Counted from the stretch's first letter, positions 1 to 8,938 are shown. The stretch is DNA of 64,000 bases from Polytrichum commune (GCA_950295325.1 OX485806.1:2542001-2606000), one strand, 5' to 3'. Notes: generated by a model not told the origin, from the sequence alone. A program made the numbers and translations.

Positions 1-511
1 AGAAATTATTCCTTTATGTTATAGTTGTTTGGAGGGAAAACAAAGTCATAAGAAGTTTCCTAAATGGGGAAGGCGGTGAGCTACAAAAGTATTAGAAATA
101 GTTCATTCCGACATATGTGGTCCCCTTCAAACATTTTCTCATGGGGGTGCAAAATATTTTGTCACATTTATAGATGACTTCTCCCAAAAATGTGTGGTCA
201 CATTCTCAATGGGGAAGCCTTAGAAGCCTTTAAGTCTTACAAAGCAATGGTGAAGCTACAAGTGGGATTTTTTTTAAAAAAAATGCTAAGGATTGACAAC
301 AGTTCATGTTTGGAGCATTTAATTTCTTTTGTTTAGACAATGGCATAATTCACCAAACAATTATTCTCTATATCATGAACAAAATGATGTAGCAAAGTGT
401 AAAAATTGCACCATAATGGAATGTGTGCGTAGCATGTTGACAAGTGCTAAATTACCCAATATATTTTGGGTTGAAGCTGTGTCCATTGCCGTATACCTAC
501 AAAATTAATTA
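1..511 (+). pseudogene. Ty1/copia integrase fragment (zinc-binding end and catalytic core), broken
   Basis: Translation shows copia integrase hallmarks: a CYSCLEGKQ-like pre-integrase segment near the start, then HSDICGP, GGAKYFVTFIDDF and, near 420-500, a SMLTSAKLPNIFWVEAV-like stretch with frame changes between them. Integrase would insert the copia cDNA into chromosomes. The segment has internal stops (for example after KWGRR) and deletions, so it is a relic. Coding similarity stops at 511-520, where a TIR element is inserted, and resumes at 1118. Confidence 0.75.
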
Positions 512-520
512 CTTACCTCC

Positions 521-1108
521 CCGGGTACGCAACTCCCATATTATACGCAGGGGGCATCGTACTTAAAACGGCTTAGAGGACCGCTTTTGTAAAAATTATA
601 TCAAATTATATCAAATTAAAATGATCAAAAAGTTGGGTGAAGACCAAATTAAATAAAATGAGATGAAAAAAAAGTTGGGTAAAGAACAAATTAAATAAAA
701 TGAGATGAAAAAAAAGTTGGGTGAAGACCAAATTAAATAAATGAGATGAAAAAAAAGTTGGGTTGCATATTTATTAAGCCTCCCATTAAAATTATAAGCC
801 ACGAATAGTTGCCTCCCATTAAAATTATAATTCATTCACAATGTTAAAATTTTATTAAAAAATCCAAAAAGTTGGGTAGTTTGACCTATGGTACCTATAT
901 TAAAAAAATCATATAATTAGGTTTTTAATGCAATTATATGCTTCAAAAGATATTCATTTCCTATATATAATTACATTTTTGGATTCCTTGTTAAAAGGGC
1001 TACAAGGGTTTCCTACATTAAAACAAATTGTATCACTCAATATTGGACTAAAACGCATTATAAGTGATTATAATCAGGACCATATAATACGGGAGTTGCG
1101 TACCCGGG
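521..1108. mobile_element. Non-autonomous TIR element, about 588 bp, in copia integrase
   Basis: The ends are inverted copies: CCCGGGTACGCAACTCCC reads inward from both sides, followed by a shared RTATTATA. Flanking duplications CTTACCTCC (512-520 and 1109-1117) read as 9 bp. They are 8 bp if one more C is given to each terminus. Removing the element and one duplication restores copia integrase reading from LLTSTLESKTPKEVY into VAHLRVFG. It has no transposase. The duplication length fits hAT (8) or Mutator-like (9) mobilisation. Short open frames inside it look like chance frames. Confidence 0.8.
627..765. repeat. 42-bp tandem repeat inside the TIR element
   Basis: The string AAAAAGTTGGGT recurs at about 629, 671, 713 and 755, a 42-bp period. 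Each copy is followed by an AAATTAAATAAA-type stretch and GAGATG. A second short duplication (GCCTCCCATTAAAATTATA) follows at about 778-830. Confidence 0.75.
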
Positions 1109-1117
1109 CTTACCTCC

Positions 1118-1299
1118 ACCCTTGAGAGTAAAACCCCTAAAGAAGTATACTCGGGTAGAAAACCAAGTGTAGCCCACCTACGTGTTTTTGGGAATAAAGC
1201 ATATTCTCTTATCCCAAAGGAATTAAGGAATAAATTAGACTCAAAAATCCTTGTGTGCATCCTTATGGGATATAATGAGAATGTTAAGGGATATTGTTT
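1118..1299 (+). pseudogene. Ty1/copia integrase C-terminal fragment
   Basis: Encodes the conserved copia stretch LESKTPKEVYSGRKPSV followed by AHLRVFGNKAYSLIPKE and MGYNENVKGYCLYN, matching the end of the integrase core and the following GYRLYN-like motif of copia polyproteins. It is continuous with the fragment before the TIR element (target duplication 512-520/1109-1117) and with the fragment after the MITE at 1308-1654. No stop is seen within this piece, but the polyprotein as a whole is dead. Confidence 0.7.
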
Positions 1300-1307
1300 G
1301 TACAACC

Positions 1308-1654
1308 CTCGGGGGGGGGGGGGTAGTCATTGGTTGGAGTAGCAATATATGTGCGAACAAATGATAGGGTATTTTAAAAACATGGGGGCAAAAAATTATA
1401 AATGGACTTAAGAGTAATATAGGGTATCAAAAATGACACTGGACATCTCTAAAGTACTATATGGTATGGAATAATAGGTAATTTGAAATTATAAGTAATG
1501 CAAGCCATTTTTCTATTAACCCAAAGTAGAAATTTACATAATGATAGCATGTGAAAAAAGAAGAGAATTGAAAGTAATACCCCCCTATAAAATAGTGGTT
1601 GTTCGCACCTATATCCTTAATTTTTTAACACATTGCCCCCCCCCCCCCCCCGAG
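1308..1654. mobile_element. G-tract MITE, copy 1 (347 bp), 8-bp target duplication
   Basis: Begins CTCGGGGGG (long G run) and ends with the complementary C run plus CGAG. Perfect 8-bp duplications GTACAACC flank it (1300-1307, 1655-1662). Its excision joins copia codons for GYCLYN to LDTESVIICN, a natural copia reading. A subterminal inverted motif GTGCGAACAA lies near both ends. A close relative sits at 53369-53699. It carries no transposase. Confidence 0.88.
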
Positions 1655-1662
1655 GTACAACC

Positions 1663-2148
1663 TTGACACCGAATCCGTCATCATTTGTAATAGTGTAGCA
1701 TTTAATAAAGGCACCTGCAACCAAGAAGGAGCACAACCATTGGGAAATGATACGTTCATTTATTTACAACCTTTATTGTTGGATGAAGACCAAACTATAA
1801 AGCAAGGTGGCCAAAACCCCCCACATGGCCAACCACAACAAAATGCCCCTCAATCAATTACCTACTAGCCGTAAAACGGTTGGTTGTAATTGGGACTTTA
1901 AAATCAAATATAAAGCTAATGGAGAAGTTGACCTCTATAAGGTTAGATTTGCAGCAAAATCTCAAGTTAAAGGGGTAGATTACCATGACACTTTTTCACC
2001 CGTAGTCAGAATTACTACCCTTCACAACATTTTTGCTATAGTGTCCATACTTAATTTAGAAATCCACCAAATAAATGTCATAACGGCCTTTGTTATAATG
2101 AATTTGATAGAAATTATCCTTATGGACCAACCAGGAAGGGTATGTCGT
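1663..2148 (+). pseudogene. Ty1/copia linker and N-terminal reverse transcriptase fragment
   Basis: Encodes LDTESVIICNSVAFN, a proline/glutamine-rich linker, then a reverse-transcriptase start: WDFKIKYKANGEVDLYKVR, VDYHDTFSPVVR, and INVITAFV in place of the catalytic DVKTAFL-type motif. Loss of the first catalytic aspartate and several stops (for example near 1866) show it is inactive. It is cut at 2148 by the CACTA insertion, and RT coding resumes at 3215. Confidence 0.8.
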
Positions 2149-2329
2149 CACTACAAGAAATCGCAGTCCGAATCAACATAAAATCAACTAATTTCTGTTG
2201 ATTTCAACAGATTTGGGAAAAACAATGTTGAAATGGATCCATTGTGCGACACAAATCAACAGAGGGAACATTTATTTGTTGATTTCAACAGAGGAAGATC
2301 ATTTATCTGTTGATTTCAGCAGAGGAATT

Positions 2330-2815
2330 TTAATTATTGTATTTTAATTTTTAAATAACACTAATCATGTTAAAGTAATCAATTACTATGATTCCTATAA
2401 TTTACAATAATTAAATAGTTTGATTAATTTGCAATATTTAATTATTTTAATTACTTAAATTTACAATTATAGTAAATTGTGAATGATTGTAATTTTGTTC
2501 TATTTATAGTATCTTTAATTACTAATTAGCAATTACTCTAATTATTGTACTTACTCATTAAAGTAATTACAGTAATTACAATAATTAATAATTACAGAAA
2601 ATACTAATTAAATTAATTACAGCAATTGCTAATTAAAGTAATTACAGAAATTACTAATTAAAATATTTACAGAAATGACTAATTAAAGTAATTACAGTAA
2701 TTACAGTAATTATAGTAATAAAAACAATTACAGTAATTACTAATTTCTGTAATTATATAATTATGTAATTACTGTAATTACTGTAATTATAAATTTTACA
2801 AAAGTTTATAAATTT
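2330..2815. repeat. AT-rich low-complexity AATTAC array in the CACTA element
   Basis: Dozens of irregular repeats of AATTACAGTAATTACTAATT-like text on both strands. No gene signal is seen. Confidence 0.7.
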
Positions 2816-2859
2816 TACGGCCTCTTTATACAAATGTCTTACATACTCGCCCTACATCA

Positions 2860-3045
2860 TGTGATGAGTGGTGGCTTAGTGGCTAAGGCCTCCTTGTGGT
2901 AGCCAAGAGGTTCAAGGATCGATACCCTTGGCCTTTCACCCTTGGGCCTAGCCTAGGTTAGGTAGGTGTCTAGGTCCTTTAGCCTTGGCTAGGCAAGGTG
3001 GTCCTTGGTTGTAGGTGTGTAGGCCCGGGAGGTGAGGAGCGGAAT
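2860..3045 (+). repeat. Probable tRNA-derived SINE
   Basis: A polymerase III type-2 promoter is readable. The A box TGGCTTAGTGG at 2872-2882 fits TRGYNNANNNG, and the B box GATCGATAC at 2917-2925 fits GWTCRANNC, at normal tRNA spacing. The tRNA-unrelated body (TAGCCTAGGTTAGGTAGG-like, GC-richer than its surroundings) follows. The copy is inside a CACTA element, so it was inserted there or carried along. Tail and target duplication are not clear. Confidence 0.55.
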
Positions 3046-3214
3046 TACTAATTTATATCATTTTTACTAGTATAACTTGGACATTTAACCAATGCCTCAA
3101 TCAAGAGATATGTGTTAAAATTGTTCCGAATCAAGAGTTCCGAATCAACAGGTAGAATCAACATAATTCTCTTGGAACTCTGTTGGAACGGAACCGTTTT
3201 TTCTTGTAGTGCGT

Positions 3215-3509
3215 TGAGGGTGATGTGTATGTTGTACGTTAATTAGCCAAAGGCTGATTTGGTCTTAGACAATCTTAACGGGCATGGCACAAAAAGATAA
3301 ATTTTTCCCTTACCCAAGTTCAAAAATTTATCCAAGGTCATGTCGATAGCATCGTCTATAGAAAGAGGGAGGGAGAATCATATGTCATCTTGGCTTTATA
3401 TGTGGACGATAACATTCTATATACTAACAATTTAGATTTTTTGAAGCATACTAAAAAGGTCTTATCTCAACAATTTGAAATGAAAGATTTTGGTGAAATG
3501 CATTAATGC
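3215..3509 (+). pseudogene. Ty1/copia reverse transcriptase, YVDD region
   Basis: Translation gives fragments including ALYVDDNILYTNN, where YVDD is the catalytic motif, and LSQQFEMKDFGEMH, the conserved copia EMKDLGE motif. A stop follows directly (TAA at 3504-3506). Several frame breaks occur upstream. The Ty3/gypsy insertion falls immediately after codons for C-L; coding resumes at 14509 with ALQVIRNRENRTIHLSQ. Confidence 0.8.
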
Positions 3510-3513
3510 CTAG

Positions 3514-3620
3514 TGTCGTGTAAACTAAGATCGTTAAACACAACAGATCGAGTGTCGTCGTCAACATCAATTAGCAAAATAAAATAGCAAACTAAAATGC
3601 TAAACAACCACCTCTTCAAG
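3514..3620. repeat. 107-bp direct repeat, outer copy, at the element's left end
   Basis: Starts TGTCGTGTAAAC and is identical over 107 bp to 4185-4291. The two copies bracket an inverted RNase H fragment and the 3' LTR. The outer copy abuts the CTAG target duplication, so it forms the actual integrated end in place of the LTR edge. Confidence 0.85.
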
Positions 3621-3632
3621 GCACCTCTAAAC

Positions 3633-3751
3633 AATCTAATTATTCTTCTTATGAAGGCGAGGCCTTGGCGGCCGTTTGGGCCATTGCACATTTTCGATCT
3701 TATTTGTATGGGCAAAAGTTTACTTTGGTGACTGATCATCAGCCTTTAAAA
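3633..3751 (+). pseudogene. Inverted fragment of the gypsy element's own RNase H
   Basis: About 119 bp encoding YEGEALAAVWAIAHFR and LVTDHQPLK in + orientation, opposite to the host element. It is nearly identical (one difference noticed, GATCG versus GGTCG) to the RNase H region at about 7198-7320. It lies between the outer 107-bp repeat and the 3' LTR, directly fused to the LTR edge TGAGGGTTGC. Confidence 0.8.
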
Positions 3752-4182
3752 TGAGGGTTGCTCTCTTCAAGCTTAAGAAACTAAAATGTCTCCTTACAAA
3801 GCTTAAGAAACTCTAAAATTCACACACAAGAGTCAAGCTATCTCTCACTCCACGAAGGGAGAATCCAAGAGTGCAAGTGGTGGAGAAAGAATGCAAAGGC
3901 TTTACTCATAATCTACTACACCATAGCCATGAGAAAGCAACAACAAGCTCTCTCTCTCTCAAAACACACTCACAAGACTTGACTTGACAACAATGGCAAG
4001 TCAAGAAGCCTTCCTCTCCATACAACCCCAATCCTAAGTGGAGTTCATCCATGGAGTGGATGAATAACTAATTAGGACTCTCAATGGAGTCCATTACTCA
4101 TCCAAACACACATGGACTCCTAATGGAGTCCATTTACTCCTAAATTGACGTGACTTAGCCCCCGATGTCACCTCACGTGACA
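3752..4182 (-). repeat. 3' LTR of the Ty3/gypsy element (431 bp)
   Basis: On the minus strand it runs TGTCACGTGAGG ... CAACCCTCA, with TG/CA ends. It matches 14074-14504 except for three transitions. No obvious polypurine tract precedes it on its internal side (4183 onward); the 107-bp repeat lies there instead. Confidence 0.9.
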
Positions 4183-4184
4183 GC

Positions 4185-4291
4185 TGTCGTGTAAACTAAG
4201 ATCGTTAAACACAACAGATCGAGTGTCGTCGTCAACATCAATTAGCAAAATAAAATAGCAAACTAAAATGCTAAACAACCACCTCTTCAAG
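4185..4291. repeat. 107-bp direct repeat, inner copy
   Basis: Identical to 3514-3620. It sits two bases inside the 3' LTR, where a polypurine tract would be expected. Confidence 0.85.
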
Positions 4292-4616
4292 TGCCCCCAC
4301 TAGCAGATAAGGAGCCCCTCCAATCGGCTAGGAACAAACACACTCATCGATAGAGTTGTTGAACATGATGAAGTTGTTGCTACATCTATACATATTCAAT
4401 TGGGTAGTGGTAATCTAAGGGATTAAACTCATGATTGAGAAAATAATCCAAGAACTGTAGGCTGGGTGCAATTTGAGCCCCATCCTTAATCGCCTTCAAC
4501 AATTTATGTTGAATTCTTGGATAACTCTTTCAATGTGATTTTCAATCCCATAAAATTTCCAACCAACTAAATAATAACTTCACTACTAAAATATGTGGTA
4601 AACATCCACAAAATCC
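4292..4616 (-). other. 3' untranslated part of the Ty3/gypsy element
   Basis: About 325 bp between the PHD-finger stop codon and the inner 107-bp repeat. AT-rich; no gene or clear signal is seen. Confidence 0.5.
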
Positions 4617-5204
4617 TCAATCATGACCATTAACGGCCACGGAATGAGAGGCTTTCCGACAACGATGACAAACCCAATTGCCAGAAGGAAGAGTCAAAAG
4701 GGGAGGTGTCAAACATGCCATGTGCCATCCACGTTGACATTGGTCGCACAATAACATTGTTGCAGCTCCTTTCTTCTCTCCACAAACATAACAAGGCAGA
4801 CCCTGTGGTACAACCGCCAACTCGGGATGCACAGAGCCGTCGATGGGAAGGTGACATGGAGCACAATTCTTTGAATGCTTACGACATTCCCGCCCATCCT
4901 TGCCTTCAAGCAATAATATACCACTTGGCAAGACATCTTCTACCCGCAAAATCGTGCGCCCAGCCTTGACATCCAATGCCGTAGGCGCCTCCCGTTGCAA
5001 GTAAACATAATCCCCCTTGGAAAATCTACGAACCTGAGGTCGATAAGCTCCACTGCGGATCCGGGCATACCGTAATGTATCACGATGTTGAGCAATATTT
5101 AAGTTCTCCATGGCCATAGGCATGGCCTTTTGGAAGAACGTTGCGCGGTCATGAAGACATTGAGCCCAAACATCTGGATCATCCAAGTTTACCACGGGAG
5201 CCAA
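4617..5204 (-). pseudogene. Integrase C-terminal domain plus C4HC3 PHD finger (end of pol)
   Basis: An open stretch of about 195 codons. The first part (APVVNLDDPDVW through RRFSKGDYVYLQRE) is the Ty3/gypsy integrase C-terminus, with the GDxVxL-like strand where the GPY/F-type domain usually lies. From about residue 137 a PHD finger follows: C-Y-V-C, then MLLCDQCQRGWHMACL, then NWVCHRC, giving the full C4HC3 zinc ligand set. PHD fingers usually read histone H3 tails; the LLCDQC...WHMACLTPPL pattern resembles fingers that bind unmodified H3K4, but binding is not proven. It ends about 24 residues after the finger. It is cut off from the integrase core by the insertion at 5219-6040, and there is a stop just upstream (TAA within GTGTAAGAG), so it has no start of its own and is a pol segment. 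Confidence 0.85.
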
Positions 5205-5218
5205 TTTCTCTTACACCG

Positions 5219-6040
5219 AGCTAGGTAAAATTGGTTCCCGTCTATTAAGAACCTCTCACCGGTTGGCAATTTGTGTCTTGACCACAAAATCTCAAAGTAA
5301 AGAATTGAAACCAACACCAATTTTATTTCTTCCTCTAAGTACAAACCGCAACCAAATAAAGTTTGGTCAACGAAGCTCTACCACCCGACCATAGGAGAGA
5401 GACAAAAAAGATCCTCTCTCCTCCCCCGAGCTTCCTTTTATGCCGAAGCACTACTTTTACTTTCTATATTTATATATAGTAAAAGTATTCTATTCATAGC
5501 TCTATCTCATAGTTCTACTATGAATCTTCTATCTATGGTTCTTCTAGAACCTTCTTTCATCTCTTATCTCAATTCCATTATTCCAATTGGAACTGTCTAA
5601 TTCCAATTGGATTCATCCATTCTTCTTTCTAGTTGGAACTGTCTAATTCCAACTAAATACATTCATCCTTCATTCCAGTTGGAACTGTCTAATTCCAACT
5701 TGGTTCATCCAACCTTTCTCTTAGTTGGAATTGTCTAATTCCAACTAGTCAATCTTCTAGTTGGAACTGTCTAATTCCAACTAGCTTTATCCATGGAGTG
5801 GTCTAACTCCTGTGCACCTCATCGAGAGTTGTCTAACTCATGTGCACTTGTTCTCACTTGGAATGGTCTAGTTCCAATGCACTAAATGCGGAGCTGTCTA
5901 ACTCCAGTGCACATGTTGTCAATCTGGAGTTGTCTTACTCCTTTCCATTCATCCTCAACCGAGAGTTGTCTAGCTCTCATCTTTTTCTGCTTACACACTG
6001 GCACATGTAGTTAGAATATTCCTTAATAATTCTAGTTACA
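5219..6040. mobile_element. 822-bp insertion in integrase with 8-bp target duplication, class unresolved
   Basis: Perfect duplications TTACACCG (5211-5218, 6041-6048) flank a segment that separates integrase LLYGR from PVVNLDD. On the minus strand it starts TGTAACTAGAAT. Features there look LTR-like: TATA-type text (TATATATAAATATAG), a second CATAAAAGG box, and an AATAAA near 5320. The other end (AGCTAGGTAAAATT on +) lacks the matching CA, and 8 bp is long for an LTR element. Only CTAG and AATT are shared by the two termini. Candidates are a solo LTR or a non-autonomous TIR element. It contains a hairpin array and no gene. Confidence 0.65.
5581..5979. repeat. Array of eleven short hairpins with constant GTCT loop core
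   Basis: Eleven inverted repeats occur at about 5582-5611, 5631-5654, 5677-5700, 5722-5747, 5756-5783, 5795-5810, 5825-5838, 5858-5876, 5890-5905, 5925-5941 and 5961-5978. Examples: AGTTGGAA-CTGTCTAA-TTCCAACT, GGAGT-GGTCTA-ACTCC, GAGTT-GTCT-AACTC, GAGAG-TTGTCTAG-CTCTC. The stem sequence changes from unit to unit with its partner strand changing in step, while the loop keeps GTCT. Two further inverted repeats without this loop (CATAGTTCTACTATG, GGTTCTTCTAGAACC) lie at 5507-5552. Confidence 0.85.
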
Positions 6041-6572
6041 TTACACCGTCCATACAAGAGTTGGTATGGACTATAGGATGCCAAAGATGCTTGCCTGCTG
6101 AAACGGTAACCCATTGCTATCCATGGTAACATCAAGTCCCAATCGCGATGGTTTCCATGAAGCAATCCATACTTCCGCAGACCGCGCTTAACCGTCTGAA
6201 CAACTCGTTCAGCTAAACCATCTGCCTCAGGGTGATCTCTGGAAGTTGTACGATGATCAATCAAAGCCTTGGTACACAAAGCCTCGAAAGATCCAAGAAA
6301 TTCTCTCCCTTGATCTGTTAACACCTCTGCAGGTGCTCCAAACCGTGCCAAAACTCGATCAAGAAATGCCATAGCCGCCAATTCTGAGGAATTTTGGGGA
6401 AGAGCCACGAGTTCAATCCACTTACTAAAATGCTCCACCATCACAAGCACATACTTGGAACCACGTGGAGTGATAGTAAGCGGTCCGGCAAAATCCAAAG
6501 ACCAACGATATCCCAAGCCCATAATAGGTAAAGGCTGAAGTTGAGGTGACAAAGTATTAAAATTTGACCTGA
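6041..6572 (-). pseudogene. Ty3/gypsy integrase catalytic core
   Basis: Encodes the DDE core: WSLDFAGPL (first D), VLTDQGREF (second D) and DHPEADGLAERVVQTVKR (E), with the spacing of retroviral-type integrases, then SPYQLLYGR just before the 822-bp insertion. It would join cDNA ends to target DNA. Its frame differs from the upstream RNase H/zinc-finger segment: a frameshift lies near 6572, between codons for CDRCQ and SNFNTLSPQ. The final codons after LLYGR run into the inserted DNA. Confidence 0.88.
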
Positions 6573-7429
6573 CACCGGTCACATACTTCATACCGAGAAA
6601 CATAAGTGGCAACCTGTTGATACATACCAGTCCACCAATATTGGTTGCGCAACATAGAGTGCGTCCTTCGCACTCCAAAATGTCCAAGCTCCTCGTGCAC
6701 TTGCCGCACCAAATAAGCTCTTTGATTTGGCCTTGGAACGATGCGCCTCGTTCCGTTCGGCCACACACGAAATAACAAGCTGTTTGCCCAACGAAACCTT
6801 GTTATCCGGTGACTAACTCTATCTCGCTCCATAGCAGATAGTCCAAGAGGAAATATCCCTTGTTGAAGTTTGTGCAAGACCGCCTGGTCTTCCCACACAT
6901 CACTAACAACGAGAGATTTATCAACCTCCTCATCCTGTTCTTCTACAAGGATCTCAGCAGCCAATTCCGACATCATTGTGAGATATGTGGCAGCATGCCA
7001 ACCCGACACTGCCTCACGATCACAATCTCCATGCCACCTGGCTCCAGTTAAATCCTCATCTGAAGGACTTGGATTGCGAGACAATCCGTCTGCATCCAAG
7101 TTAGCAATTCCTGCTCGGTGAACAACTTCAAAATCATATTCCTGAAGTAACAATGCCCACCTAGCAAGTTTCCCGGTGAGCTTATCTGATTCCATAAGCC
7201 ATTTTAAAGGCTGATGATCAGTCACCAAAGTAAACTTTTGCCCATACAAATAAGGTCGAAAATGTGCAATGGCCCAAACGGCCGCCAAGGCCTCGCCTTC
7301 ATAAGAAGAATAATTAGATTCAGCACTATTATTGCTTCTAGATGCATAAGCCACCACATATTCCTTTCCCTCTTCATCTTTCTGTGTCAATACCGCTTCC
7401 AATCCCACTGCACTCCAATCCGTGTGCAA
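6573..7429 (-). pseudogene. Ty3/gypsy RNase H and integrase zinc-binding domain
   Basis: Begins HTDWSAVGLEAVLTQ (RNase H first aspartate). ESNYSSYEGEALAAVWA (glutamate) and TLVTDHQPLKWL (second aspartate) follow: a complete Ty3-type RNase H. After a spacer comes HEELGHFGVRRTHSMLRN ... CDRC, the HHCC zinc-binding domain of integrase. The segment is in the same frame as reverse transcriptase but separated from it by a TAA at 7430-7432 directly before L-H-T-D. It ends in a frameshift near 6572. Confidence 0.88.
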
Positions 7430-7432
7430 TTA

Positions 7433-8569
7433 AAAAGCTCTAGACACATCCGGGCGTCGAAGTACTGGCGCTGAACCGAGCCTCTGCTTCAATGTATGAA
7501 ATGCCTGTTGTTGTTCCTGACTCCAAATCCATGGTTGGTCTTTCCCCGTGAGAATGGTAAGAGGTTTGGCAATCAAACTAAAGTTTTTGACAAACCTCCT
7601 ATAATAATTTGTCAATCCTAGAAATGCACGAAGCCGTGGTACATCACTAGGTGCGGGAATTTTGTGCAAAGCATCCACCTTCGCCTGTTGCACACCAAGA
7701 CCGCCAGGAACAATCATGTGGCCTAAATAGGGCAATTGATCATGGAAAAACTTACATTTTCCATGATGTAAACGGAGTCCCCACCGTTGAAGTCGTTCAA
7801 ATACCGCTTGCAAATGTCTCACATGATCCTGTGGACTATTACTAAAGATGATAACATCATCAATGTAACATCTAGCAAACGGCAAACCAACCAATAATTG
7901 GTCCATCACCCGCTGAAATTCAGCTGGTGCATTCTTGAGACCAAATGGCAGAAATTTCCAATGATAAAGTTGATCCTTGCCATCTTTATCAATTCCCCAA
8001 AATGCGGCCTTCACCCGATCACCCAACAACAAAGGTAATTGATGATAACCAGACCTCAAATCCAGAGTGCTGAAGATTCTAGAAAATCCCAGTGCATCAA
8101 ACAACTCCTCCGGCATCGGCATTGGATATCGATCCGACTTGGTCTTGCGGTTGACTGGACGATAATTACCACACATCCGTTTTTCCGTCCAGTTGCCAAA
8201 GATATCATTCTTTGACGGCATAACCGTGGCACAAGCATACTCTCCATTGGAGAGTTCAATCAATTCCGCTGCAAATAACTGTTGACATCGAGTTTGAACA
8301 CCCAACCTTTCAGAGGTACTAAGTCTGTACGGCCGTCTGAAAATAGGGTGGTCGTCCTCGAGTTGAATACGAACAGGTTTACCTTTATATCCTTCAAGAT
8401 CATGAAGACTAAAGGCAAAACAATTACGGTAAGAGCGAATAAATGCCCGTACCTTTCGTGCTTCGGCACCAGTAAGCTTTGGCCCGACTTCAATTGGCCA
8501 ATCGTCAAACTCCGTGGTTTCCTTCTTCATAGCAGGATTGCCAATTGGTGCCAGCACAGCCTGTGATTG
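7433..8569 (-). pseudogene. Ty3/gypsy reverse transcriptase
   Basis: About 375 codons with the RT motifs in order: RMCGNYRPVNRKTKSDRYPM, FSTLDLRSGYHQLPL (first catalytic D), FLPFGLKNAPAEFQRVMD, RCYIDDVIIFS (YIDD catalytic pair), LGHMI, LRAFLGLTNYYRRFVKNFS. It copies element RNA into DNA. It is in the same frame as the upstream Gag-protease-methyltransferase frame and linker, and is entered only after a TAG at 8570-8572. It ends at TAA 7430-7432, which interrupts the junction to RNase H, so this copy cannot make a complete RT-RNase H without suppression. Confidence 0.9.
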
Positions 8570-8572
8570 CTA

Positions 8573-8938
8573 GTCCGTGGAGAGGGCAACACCTTTGCCC
8601 CCATCATCTGCACTTGAATCCAAATGCGTATCCTCTCCACTACAATCAGTTTGTGTAGCTAAATAGCTACCCACATATGAAGTATCACCAAGAAATAGAA
8701 GTGGAAACATTTTATGGGCCTCCAACTTTCCAAACTCTTGGGCCAAAGCCGAAAAAACACGTTGGGCTCGAAGCTCTTCCGCAACATGAAGTTTCAAAGG
8801 AAATAATCCCTCGGTGTCATTGACCTCAATGTGATCCTTGGATTGCGGCTCCATTGCCCCCTGACCATTGTTCTTTGCCCTCAGAGTAAGCAATTGGTCA
8901 TCCATACGTTGTTGAGCAACAAGACAAATTCCAATTAT
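8573..8938 (-). pseudogene. In-frame linker between methyltransferase and reverse transcriptase
   Basis: About 120 codons continuing the same frame after the TAG at 8939-8941 (IIGICLVAQQRMDDQLLTL ... GGKGVALSTD), up to a second TAG at 8570-8572. The first residues look like the last helix of the methyltransferase fold, so the upstream stop probably truncates an originally longer frame. The rest is acidic and low in known motifs. The second stop is followed by CAA TCA, which fits the plant-virus leaky-stop context UAG-CAR-YYA. Confidence 0.7.

Larger units (their letters stand above)
2149..3211. mobile_element. Non-autonomous CACTA element, 1063 bp
   Basis: Starts CACTACAAGAAA and ends with the exact inverse TTTCTTGTAGTG, the signature of CACTA (En/Spm) elements. 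The 3-bp target duplication CGT is present on both sides (2146-2148, 3212-3214). No transposase is visible. The interior holds short repeats near 2220-2330 containing GTTGATTTCARCAGAGG, a long AT-rich stretch, and a tRNA-like SINE at about 2860-3045. It is inserted in the copia reverse transcriptase. Confidence 0.9.

Noticed and set aside
4617-5204. Independent PHD-finger host gene
   Set aside because: The preceding residues are integrase C-terminus, and a stop lies immediately upstream; it is the tail of the retrotransposon pol.
5977-6040. Extension of integrase past LLYGR
   Set aside because: The last codons read into the 822-bp insertion after the TTACACCG duplication.
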